From NCBI GenBank assembly GCA_023439505.1, contig JAEXNR010000023.1, positions 106,331 to 170,330 of the forward strand: a DNA stretch of 64,000 nt, in the 5' to 3' direction. The notes beneath the pieces were generated by a model. The model was not told the DNA's origin. It searched no databases and was given only the letters and a program-made list of their open reading frames with translations. This document shows positions 25,905-33,243 of the stretch, in pieces (positions within the stretch are counted from its first letter, which is position 1; the number at the start of each line of letters is the position of its first letter). A program made the translations under genes and the position numbers. Source of the stretch: Bacillota bacterium (GTDB taxonomy: Bacteria > Bacillota > Clostridia > Lachnospirales > Lachnospiraceae).

Positions 25905-28349
25905 ATGAAGGATGAAATGTCACCAGAATTATTGTGTATGAACTGTATGTACGCCTGCAGTGAGGAAGGCTTGTGTCCGACCTGTGGCTTTGATGAGGCA
26001 AATTACCGGATCTCCCCTCATCACCTGCCATTACGATCCATATTAAACGGTAAATATCTGGTGGGGTGTGTACTGGGAGAAGGCGGTTTTGGAATTACTT
26101 ATCTGGGCCGTGATCTGAATCTGGATTTGAAAATCGCCATCAAGGAATATTATCCCACCGGTTTTGTTACCAGAGAGAATACAACAACCAATACGGTAAT
26201 GCCCTATGCCGGGGATAAGACGGAGTTCTTTCAAAGCGGTCGCGATAAGTTTGTGGAGGAGGCCAAACGGCTGGCGAAATTCTATACCCTGCCGGGAATC
26301 GTCTCCATCAAAGACTTCTTTTTGGAAAACGGTACGGCCTATATTGTTATGGAGTATGTGGAAGGGCAGACCCTGAAGCAGTATCTGTTACAGATGGGAG
26401 GTAAGGTTCCGGCAGATATGATGTTTGAATTAATGAAGCCGCTGATGCGGTCTCTGAATGAGATTCATCGTGCGGGTATCATCCACCGGGATATCAGCCC
26501 GGATAATATCATGATCACAAAGGAGGGCAATATTAAGCTGATAGACTTTGGTGCGGCAAGAGACTTCGCCAACAGCGGAAACAAAAGTCTCTCCGTCATG
26601 CTAAAGCCGGGGTATGCCCCGGAAGAACAGTACCGTTCCAGAGGAGTGCAGGGACCCTGGACAGATATCTATGCGCTTTGTGCCACAATCTATAAAGCAG
26701 TCACGGGGGTGACACCGGATGAATCCAGTGAGCGAATACGCGAGGATGAACTAAAGAAACCTTCAGAACTGGGTGTGGAAATACGGACTGATCAGGAAGC
26801 GGCATTGTGTAAGGGTATGGCCGTTCTTCAGGAGAAGCGATACCAAAATATTGATGAACTTACAAGGGATCTGTATGCAACAGGGAATGCAGGAAGGTAC
26901 ACTCAGAATGCCGGAAGCGATCAAAAACCTGCTCATGAGCAAATCCCAGCCCAGGATTCAGACATGAACCAGACATCTGCTACGGATCGGGATTCAGACA
27001 TGAACCAGACACCTGCCACAGATCGGGATTCAGACATGAACCAGACACCTGCTACGGATCGAAATCCAGACATAAACCGGATGTCTGCCGCAAATCGAAA
27101 TCCCAACATGAACCGGATGCCTGCCGCTGATCAAACGCCTGCGATTTATCATAATGGAGATCAGTTCTTTAAGTTGACGCGCAATACCAAAAGAATATTG
27201 GCCGGTACGGCTCTTGCTCTCATAATCGTGATTATATTTTATTTTCAAAGTCACCGGGATGACGGGAGATCATCAGGTAGTAATATGACTGATACGACAC
27301 AAAGTAAGAGTTTGGTCGATCCTGTTCCCGAAGATAATGGCGGAGAGGATTTTACAATCCCTGCGGATAACGAAGCGTATAATACGGAGTCAGAGCCTGA
27401 TCAGCCGGAGAATACAGAACCGTTGATCGGCTCGACCAACGGTGATGAAGGTGAGGATACCCAGTCTTTAACGTCTGACGATGACACACCGGAGAATGAC
27501 ATAAGTCCTGCAACGATCCCTGAAACTGCCGTAGACGCTGTAAATACCAGCGGTAATATTATTAATGAGTGTAATATCGTAGCACAGGGAGATTGGCTTT
27601 ATTGCTCCTTTCGGAACAGCTTGTATAAGATCGGAAAAGATGGCGGTGAAAAAACTGTATTGTTTGATGGGCTGTGTACGTCCCTGGCAATTTCCGGGGA
27701 TTGGATCTATTTCTGCAATATGGACGATAAGGAAACCCTTTACAGGATCAATATTGATGGAACCGGGTTAACGAAGATGGATACGTCAGAAAACTGCCGA
27801 TGTATCAATGCCGCAGGTGAATGGATCTATTATTCGACCTGGAAAGAAGGAACTTATAAGATCAGGCCGGATGGCAGTGATAAGACGCTGCTGATCAGCG
27901 ATACTACCTATGAGATGACCGTATCCGATGATTGGATCTATTACAGTACCAATCCGGCGTATTATAAGATGAGGACGGACGGAACTCAGATAACAAAGCT
28001 TCTGGATAGTGCCTATAATGAGAATGTTGTCGGGGACTGGATCTATTATAATAATAACAGTTTATATAAGATGAAGACGGATGGGACCGAAAATACCCGG
28101 CTGAATGATGTTGACAGTAATGATGTTAATGTAAACGGAGACTGGATCTATTATACGAGCTGGGATGAGAATAGTCTGAGCAGTCGGTTATATAAGATGA
28201 GGACGGATGGAAGTGAAGTAACGAAACTACATAACGTTGGAGGGGCTAAGATTAACATTATTGAGGACTGGATTTATTATCTCGATCCTTACGACTTGTA
28301 TTATCATCAAATAAAAACGGATGGAAGCAAGGAGAAGAAAATAAAATAA
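25905..28349 (+). CDS. Receptor Ser/Thr protein kinase B, zinc ribbon plus DUF5050-like beta-propeller ectodomain
   Basis: A 814-residue paralogue of kinase A. The zinc ribbon and kinase domain (to about residue 325) are nearly superimposable on kinase A, with Lys80, HRDISPDN and DFG at the same positions. A 12-residue acidic repeat (about 351-410) lies before the transmembrane helix (about 431-448). The ectodomain is different: after an acidic linker, about seven repeats of the type GDWIYYSN...LYKMRTDGTE (about 555-814) form a DUF5050-like propeller. This suggests one kinase scaffold carrying two input domains. ATG 25905 gives the same N-terminal length as kinase A; GTG 25893 overlaps the AAAGGGAG. 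It is the last gene of the island. Confidence 0.92.
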   Translation: MKDEMSPELLCMNCMYACSEEGLCPTCGFDEANYRISPHHLPLRSILNGKYLVGCVLGEGGFGITYLGRDLNLDLKIAIKEYYPTGFVTRENTTTNTVMPYAGDKTEFFQSGRDKFVEEAKRLAKFYTLPGIVSIKDFFLENGTAYIVMEYVEGQTLKQYLLQMGGKVPADMMFELMKPLMRSLNEIHRAGIIHRDISPDNIMITKEGNIKLIDFGAARDFANSGNKSLSVMLKPGYAPEEQYRSRGVQGPWTDIYALCATIYKAVTGVTPDESSERIREDELKKPSELGVEIRTDQEAALCKGMAVLQEKRYQNIDELTRDLYATGNAGRYTQNAGSDQKPAHEQIPAQDSDMNQTSATDRDSDMNQTPATDRDSDMNQTPATDRNPDINRMSAANRNPNMNRMPAADQTPAIYHNGDQFFKLTRNTKRILAGTALALIIVIIFYFQSHRDDGRSSGSNMTDTTQSKSLVDPVPEDNGGEDFTIPADNEAYNTESEPDQPENTEPLIGSTNGDEGEDTQSLTSDDDTPENDISPATIPETAVDAVNTSGNIINECNIVAQGDWLYCSFRNSLYKIGKDGGEKTVLFDGLCTSLAISGDWIYFCNMDDKETLYRINIDGTGLTKMDTSENCRCINAAGEWIYYSTWKEGTYKIRPDGSDKTLLISDTTYEMTVSDDWIYYSTNPAYYKMRTDGTQITKLLDSAYNENVVGDWIYYNNNSLYKMKTDGTENTRLNDVDSNDVNVNGDWIYYTSWDENSLSSRLYKMRTDGSEVTKLHNVGGAKINIIEDWIYYLDPYDLYYHQIKTDGSKEKKIK
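26955..27140 (+). repeat. Tandem 36-bp repeat inside kinase B
   Basis: Three near-identical copies begin at 26955, 26991 and 27027 and two degenerate copies follow. The unit encodes DSDMNQTPATDR (12 residues). It lies between the kinase domain and the membrane helix and is unrelated in sequence to the repeat of kinase A. Confidence 0.85.
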
Positions 28350-28384
28350 TTGCACGTTACCTTTAATTGTTAATTACTTGTATT

Positions 28385-28413
28385 TTGAAGCAATATAAGG
28401 TATGATTTAAATT
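28385..28413 (+). promoter_or_regulatory. Possible promoter of ugd
   Basis: TTGAAG and TAAATT are separated by 17 bases about 45 bases upstream of the ugd start. The -10 match is imperfect. It would make ugd transcription independent of the kinase island. Confidence 0.35.
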
Positions 28414-28457
28414 ATGTTTATTTTAAATATATAACTGGAAGGGTAGGTAATAGTGTT

Positions 28458-29627
28458 ATGCATAATATAACGGTAGCAGGTACAGGCTATGTAGGGCTGT
28501 CTCTGGCAGTACTGTTGGCGCAACATAATCGTGTAACTGCAATTGATTTGATACAGGAGAAGGTGGATCTGTTAAATCAGAAGAAGTCTCCGATTGCAGA
28601 TCATGAAATCGAGGAGTATTTAAGCAGCAGGGATCTGAATCTGTTGGCAACGACGGATAACTATAAAGCATATAAGGATGCTGAATTTGTCATTATCGCC
28701 ACACCCACCAATTATGATCCGGAGAAGAATTATTTTAATACCAGATCCATTGAGAGTGTCATCGCAACAGTGCTGTCCATTAATCCCGAGGCGGTGATGA
28801 TAATAAAATCAACAGTTCCCGTTGGCTATACGAAGAAGGTCAGGGAAATGTTTGAAACAGACAGCATTATTTTTTCACCGGAGTTCTTAAGAGAGGGGAA
28901 GGCGCTCTACGATAATCTCTATCCTTCCAGAATTATTGTCGGGGAGCAGTCAGAGAGAGCAGAGACCTTCGCAAGTCTCCTGGCCGAGGGAGCAATTAAG
29001 GAGGAGATACAGATCCTCTATACGGATTCAACGGAAGCCGAGGCAATTAAACTCTTTGCCAATACATATCTTGCGATGCGGGTTACTTACTTTAATGAGT
29101 TGGATACCTATGCGGAAGTCAGAGGCCTGAATACAAAGCAAATCATCGAAGGGGTATGTCTTGATCCGAGAATCGGGAGCCATTATAATAACCCTTCCTT
29201 TGGTTATGGCGGATATTGTTTACCTAAGGACACAAAGCAGCTGAGGGCCAATTATGAAGATGTGCCCAATAATCTCATTGGCGCAATTGTGGATGGCAAC
29301 CGGACGAGGAAGGATCATATCGCTGAGATGATCCTGAAATGTGATCCCAAGGTGGTAGGGATTTACCGCCTTACGATGAAGACCAATTCTGATAATTTCA
29401 GGGCGTCCTCCGTTCAGGGCGTAATGAAACGGATTAAAGCAAAGGGTGTAGAGATTGTGGTATATGAGCCCACGCTGATGGAGGAAACCTTCTATAATTC
29501 CAGAGTAATCAAGGACCTTACTGAATTTAAGGAGATCTGTGATGTTATCGTGTCCAACCGTCTGGCAGAGGAACTGCTTGATGTGGAGGATAAGGTTTAT
29601 ACAAGAGATCTGTACGGAAGAGATTAA
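28458..29627 (+). CDS. ugd: UDP-glucose 6-dehydrogenase
   Basis: Oxidises UDP-glucose twice to UDP-glucuronate with NAD, giving a precursor for acidic surface polysaccharide. The 389-residue product is the short (E. coli Ugd-like) form: Rossmann motif VAGTGYVGLSLAVLLA at the N terminus, STVPVGYT, FSPEFLREGKALYDNL, the KLFANTYLAMRVTYFNELD block, and the catalytic cysteine in GYGGYCLPKDTKQL. UDP-N-acetylmannosamine dehydrogenases are related, but length and motifs favour UDP-glucose. It is the first gene of the glycan cluster; the ribosome binding site is weak (GGGTAGGTAATAGTGTT). Confidence 0.93.
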   Translation: MHNITVAGTGYVGLSLAVLLAQHNRVTAIDLIQEKVDLLNQKKSPIADHEIEEYLSSRDLNLLATTDNYKAYKDAEFVIIATPTNYDPEKNYFNTRSIESVIATVLSINPEAVMIIKSTVPVGYTKKVREMFETDSIIFSPEFLREGKALYDNLYPSRIIVGEQSERAETFASLLAEGAIKEEIQILYTDSTEAEAIKLFANTYLAMRVTYFNELDTYAEVRGLNTKQIIEGVCLDPRIGSHYNNPSFGYGGYCLPKDTKQLRANYEDVPNNLIGAIVDGNRTRKDHIAEMILKCDPKVVGIYRLTMKTNSDNFRASSVQGVMKRIKAKGVEIVVYEPTLMEETFYNSRVIKDLTEFKEICDVIVSNRLAEELLDVEDKVYTRDLYGRD

Positions 29628-29717
29628 GGCGAGTGATAAAGTCTCTGAATCATAGCGGGTATGGGATAGAGAGAAAGCGGTATTGCAACAAAATAAAAGA
29701 TTAAGGTAGTTGAGTAC

Positions 29718-30269
29718 ATGGTACAAGTTGTAATGGAGGATATCGAAGCAGCATTTCGGGAATATACAGGATATGCCATGCTTTCCGGTATCATCTTTGT
29801 CATGATAATCATGATTTTCTGGCTGTTGGCTGTAAATTTATCAAGGCCTCAGGCACGGATACGAATTCCTTACTGGATCTTATTGTATTACATCTTCTAT
29901 GTATACGGCTTCCTGGTAGTCTCCATTACTTTGCTGTCAAGACCCCCGGGATCCAGGGAGGGAGTCAGCCTGAAATTATTGGGAACCCTGACCCATAACA
30001 TCTACGGGGACAGATATCTGGTGGAGAATGTGATATTATTCATTCCGCTTGGGTTTATGCTGCCCCTTCTCTGGAAGGGCTTCTATATCGTTTATCGTAG
30101 CATAGGGATTGGACTTCTTTGCAGTATCTCCATTGAGATCTGCCAGCATATTACAAGAAGAGGGTATTTGCAACTGGATGATATTGTGCTGAATGTATTT
30201 GGGACGATTATCGGTTATCTGGGAATTTATATCCTTCATAAGTTGAAGGGGTTTTTTATGGAAAGGTGA
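29718..30269 (+). CDS. VanZ-family membrane protein
   Basis: A 183-residue protein with four to five membrane helices (about residues 15-38, 52-73, 103-123, 127-145, 153-175). It has VanZ-family hallmarks: YLVENVILFIPLGFMLPLLW, then SIEICQHITRRGYLQLDDIV and a final NVFGTIIGYLG. VanZ confers low teicoplanin resistance in enterococci; most homologues have no known role and sit in envelope loci, as here. ATG 29718 is chosen (a second in-frame ATG is at 29733). A strong terminator follows at 30270-30313. Confidence 0.88.
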   Translation: MVQVVMEDIEAAFREYTGYAMLSGIIFVMIIMIFWLLAVNLSRPQARIRIPYWILLYYIFYVYGFLVVSITLLSRPPGSREGVSLKLLGTLTHNIYGDRYLVENVILFIPLGFMLPLLWKGFYIVYRSIGIGLLCSISIEICQHITRRGYLQLDDIVLNVFGTIIGYLGIYILHKLKGFFMER

Positions 30270-30313
30270 TAGGATCATCGGAAATTTTAAGTTTCCGATG
30301 ATCCTATTTTTTT
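30270..30313 (+). terminator. Rho-independent terminator after the VanZ-family gene
   Basis: A perfect 15-bp stem (TAGGATCATCGGAAA with its complement, 30270-30284 and 30292-30306) has a 7-base loop and is followed by seven T. Textbook form. Confidence 0.95.
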
Positions 30314-30320
30314 GGTTAAG

Positions 30321-30348
30321 TTGCATTTACAGATTTTGCGCATATGAT
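30321..30348 (+). promoter_or_regulatory. Possible promoter of the DUF616 gene
   Basis: TTGCAT and TATGAT are spaced by 16 bases, ending 32 bases before the ATG at 30381 and directly after a terminator. No clear Shine-Dalgarno is seen before that ATG except GGCAGAACG. Confidence 0.45.
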
Positions 30349-30380
30349 TTTAATGACAAACTACATTAGGCAGAACGTTT

Positions 30381-31286
30381 ATGATATCTGATTCCTTGAA
30401 AAAGTTAAATAAAGAGGTACTGGAGTTACAAAGATCCAGGGAATATAGCTTGGGAAGAACTATTTATCAGGGCCTTGCCACGATTCGTTCCTTTCATTTT
30501 CGTCATGTCAGGGCATTTTTAGAGGCCAGGTCACGAGACCGGAGGATACGAAGTTATCATAAGCAAAATGAGAATTTCTTTTTAAATCCTCCGGCTGTAA
30601 CAGAGGAGAAAGTCAGATTAGCTGTCTATACCTGTATCACCGGTAATTACGATGTGCCGCTGGAGCCTTATTATGTGGATGAGAATATAGACTATTATAT
30701 CATAACCGATATGGAGATTTCTGTTGAAAGTAACTGGAGAAAGATCGATATTCATACCCTGCCAATACCGGCGGAGATGGATATGACGAGAAAGGCTCGT
30801 TATGTAAAGACCCACCCGCATCTGTTATTTCCCGACTATCGATATTCTGTCTGGGTAGACGGATTGATATTGTGTGTCGCCGATTTACGGGAGTATATTC
30901 CTTACACAGGGAGAACCGGAATCGCTGCCCACTGGCATCCTTTGAGAAACTGCATTTATTCAGAGGCGAAGGTATGCAAGATTATGGGAAGGGACAATGG
31001 GGCCATGATTAACCGGCAGATGAGGAAGTATCTGTCCGAGGGTATGCCAAAGGAATTCGGATTAATTGAATCCGGGTTTTTACTCCGGGAGCATGGCAAA
31101 GCGGAATGTATCGGAATCATGGAAGAATGGTGGGAGCAGATCAGCCAATACAGTAAGAGAGATCAGATCAGTCTTCCCTACGCTATATGGAAGAGGGGGT
31201 TTACCATGAAAGATATTGGATTCATCGGAACGAATATATCGAATAACTACTCCTTCCGGGTTATGACTCATCCGGATCATAAATAA
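30381..31286 (+). CDS. DUF616 (TOD1/MUCI70-like) glycosyltransferase-like protein
   Basis: A 301-residue protein whose residues ~75-290 match the DUF616 pattern, a GT-A-like fold seen in bacterial surface-sugar loci and plant TOD1/MUCI70 proteins. Seen are LAVYTCITGNYD at the domain start, YYIITDMEI, RKARYVKTHPHLLFPDY, SVWVDGLILCV (the DxD-like position) and HWHPLRNCIYSEAKVC. An N-terminal basic, helical stretch (1-60) may be a membrane-proximal or coiled-coil region. A sugar-transfer role is inferred from context; donor and acceptor are unknown. Its transcript appears to start separately, between a terminator and an AT-rich repeat. Confidence 0.75.
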   Translation: MISDSLKKLNKEVLELQRSREYSLGRTIYQGLATIRSFHFRHVRAFLEARSRDRRIRSYHKQNENFFLNPPAVTEEKVRLAVYTCITGNYDVPLEPYYVDENIDYYIITDMEISVESNWRKIDIHTLPIPAEMDMTRKARYVKTHPHLLFPDYRYSVWVDGLILCVADLREYIPYTGRTGIAAHWHPLRNCIYSEAKVCKIMGRDNGAMINRQMRKYLSEGMPKEFGLIESGFLLREHGKAECIGIMEEWWEQISQYSKRDQISLPYAIWKRGFTMKDIGFIGTNISNNYSFRVMTHPDHK

Positions 31287-31323
31287 TCAGATTATTGTAA
31301 TGATCTAATTATTTAGTGATTAA

Positions 31324-31361
31324 ATGATTTAATCATTTAATGATTTAATCATTTAATGATT
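31324..31361. repeat. Nested palindromic AT repeat (ATGATTTAATCATTTA unit)
   Basis: Two full 16-bp copies and part of a third. Each unit is itself palindromic (AATGATT/AATCATT), so many alternative hairpins are possible. It lies between the DUF616 gene and rfbF, where a terminator would be expected, but has no GC clamp. Confidence 0.7.
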
Positions 31362-31392
31362 TCATTACAACACAAAGTGAGGTGTATTATAT

Positions 31393-32169
31393 TTGAAGGC
31401 CGTGATCCTTGCAGGTGGTTTTGGAACCAGAATCAGTGAAGAAAGCTACCTGAAACCCAAACCAATGATAGAAATAGGGGAGAAACCCATACTGTGGCAT
31501 ATTATGAAATATTATGAGGCCTTTGGCATTGATGAGTTTATCATCTGCTGTGGCTATAAGCAGTATGCAATCAAAGAATTTTTTGCAGATTACTATTTGT
31601 ATATGTCCGATGTTACCTTCGATTTCCAGGAAGATAACAGAATGGTAGTGCATAGCAATAAAACGGAACCATGGAAAGTAACGCTGATTGATACCGGATT
31701 GAATACAATGACCGGTGGTCGTATCAAGCGTGTGAAAGAATATCTTAATGACGAAACTTTTCTGATGACTTACGGTGACGGGGTATCAAATGTAGATCTG
31801 AACCATCTTCTAGAGTTTCACAAATCACATCATAAGATGGCAACCATCACAGCAATTCAACCGGGGGGAAGATTTGGAACGCTGGATATCGAGGAGGATA
31901 ACAGCATCAGGACCTTTAAAGAGAAATCACTGGAGGATGGAGGATGGATTAATGGCGGATTTATGGTGCTGGAGCCAGAAATCTTCAATTATATCCAGGG
32001 GGATTCCACGGTATTTGAACGGGAACCACTGGAGACCATTGCAGCAATGGGGGAATTGAAGGCTTACCTTCATCACGGTTTTTGGCAATGTATGGACACG
32101 ATGCGTGATAAGGAACTGCTGGAGAAACTCTGGAGCAGCAATACCGCACCTTGGAAAGTTTGGAATTAA
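31393..32169 (+). CDS. rfbF: Glucose-1-phosphate cytidylyltransferase RfbF
   Basis: Makes CDP-glucose from CTP and glucose-1-phosphate, the entry to CDP-linked 3,6-dideoxy and branched sugars. The 258-residue protein starts MKAVILAGGFGTRISEES and has KPKPMIEIGEKPILWHIMKY, FIICCGYKQYAIKEFFADYY, YGDGVSNVDL and VTAIQPGGRFG-like segments (VTLIDTG, ITAIQPGGRFGTLDI), all typical of RfbF/DdhA. The start is TTG 31393, eight bases after GAGGTG. The usual partner RfbG (CDP-glucose 4,6-dehydratase) and RfbH are not in the window, so either they lie elsewhere or CDP-glucose is used differently. It is followed 21 bases later by an acyltransferase gene. Confidence 0.93.
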   Translation: MKAVILAGGFGTRISEESYLKPKPMIEIGEKPILWHIMKYYEAFGIDEFIICCGYKQYAIKEFFADYYLYMSDVTFDFQEDNRMVVHSNKTEPWKVTLIDTGLNTMTGGRIKRVKEYLNDETFLMTYGDGVSNVDLNHLLEFHKSHHKMATITAIQPGGRFGTLDIEEDNSIRTFKEKSLEDGGWINGGFMVLEPEIFNYIQGDSTVFEREPLETIAAMGELKAYLHHGFWQCMDTMRDKELLEKLWSSNTAPWKVWN

Positions 32170-32190
32170 TTGATAAGAGAGGGGAAATAG

Positions 32191-33186
32191 ATGGGGAAAC
32201 GAGAAAATTGGATTGATATTTTTAAAGGGATTGGAATAATTCTGGTGATAGCCGGGCATTTCGTTGATTATAATTCGGTATTTACCAGATATATATTTAC
32301 GTTCCATATGCCGCTATTCTTTTTTGCATCCGGGTGTCTATATAGGAAAGTGAAGTATCATTCTGAATTACAATTAGCCCGGGCCAGGACGAAGAAGTTA
32401 CTGCTTCCCTATCTGGCATTTTGTTTGGCTGGACTTATATTTACTGCAATCTTACATGCAATGGGGCTAAAATTTCCGGGTATTCCACAGATCTTGTATG
32501 AAGTATTCATAAAGGGACAGCCGGGTAGTCTGATCGCCAGTCATTTATGGTTTCTGGTGTGTCTGTTTGTAACAGAGCTATTGTTTGGGGCAATGTTACT
32601 TCATATCAGAAATCCGGGAAATATCATTCTTGCCATTATTCTTTGTGTCATCGCAGAGCAGGTATTCAATCGGTTGTTTGGACTGGAGTTACCGTGGAAG
32701 ATGAATTCTGCTCTGATCGCTGTTGTCTTTTATGGAGCAGGATACGCATTAAAAGGCGGCATTACAATGGTTAAATCAAAATTCAATCATACAACCGCGT
32801 TGATTCTGGCCATCTTATTCCTATGCGGACTGCTCTTTGGTGTCATGCTGAACCATGACGTTAATATGGCGAATGCGGAGTACCATCATATTATGTTGTT
32901 TTTTATTGCCGCTTTTGCCGGAATCTTTCTGGTGGCTTACTTATCCAGAATTATTCATCGAAATAGGATCCTGGAATTTCTTGGTCGTAACAGTTTTATC
33001 ATTTTTACAACCCATTATTTTATTATGTATATACTGGTATACCTGATCAGCCTGATCAGACAGACTCCCTTCACGTTATATTCCTTATCAGTGGGAATTG
33101 GCCTTCTGGCAACGATGATAACCCTGTTGCTGGAGATTCCCGTTGTCATCATTTATAATAAACTGCTTCGCATCATTTCCCGCTAA
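32191..33186 (+). CDS. Acyltransferase-3 family membrane protein (O-acetylase-like)
   Basis: A 331-residue integral membrane protein with about ten hydrophobic helices. The N-terminal block NWIDIFKGIGIILVIAGHF and FTFHMPLFFFASGCLYR identify the acyltransferase-3 (OafA/fucose 4-O-acetylase-like) family, which moves acetyl or succinyl groups onto surface sugars; the histidine of AGHF is the conserved one. It is probably cotranscribed with rfbF (21-base gap, AGAGGGG before the ATG). The acceptor is presumably the polysaccharide made by this cluster. Confidence 0.88.
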   Translation: MGKRENWIDIFKGIGIILVIAGHFVDYNSVFTRYIFTFHMPLFFFASGCLYRKVKYHSELQLARARTKKLLLPYLAFCLAGLIFTAILHAMGLKFPGIPQILYEVFIKGQPGSLIASHLWFLVCLFVTELLFGAMLLHIRNPGNIILAIILCVIAEQVFNRLFGLELPWKMNSALIAVVFYGAGYALKGGITMVKSKFNHTTALILAILFLCGLLFGVMLNHDVNMANAEYHHIMLFFIAAFAGIFLVAYLSRIIHRNRILEFLGRNSFIIFTTHYFIMYILVYLISLIRQTPFTLYSLSVGIGLLATMITLLLEIPVVIIYNKLLRIISR

Positions 33187-33243
33187 AGATTACATCAATG
33201 AACTTAGGATAGCAACCAAGTTATAACAGAAATCCGGTGTGAC

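Noticed and set aside
17362..28349. Type VI or ESX/T7 secretion locus suggested by FHA, PP2C and kinase genes
   Set aside because: No EssC/FtsK ATPase, WXG100, TssB/C or ClpV homologue is present; only the signalling parts occur.
17362..28349. Ter-type (TerY-P) stress module suggested by VWA, PP2C and kinase
   Set aside because: No TerD-family proteins are encoded and the VWA protein is secreted rather than cytoplasmic.
29220..29726. 168-codon minus-strand frame opposite ugd
   Set aside because: It overlaps the ugd catalytic region in antisense and has a low-information composition.
31324..31361. Possible CRISPR repeat
   Set aside because: The copies abut each other directly with no spacers.
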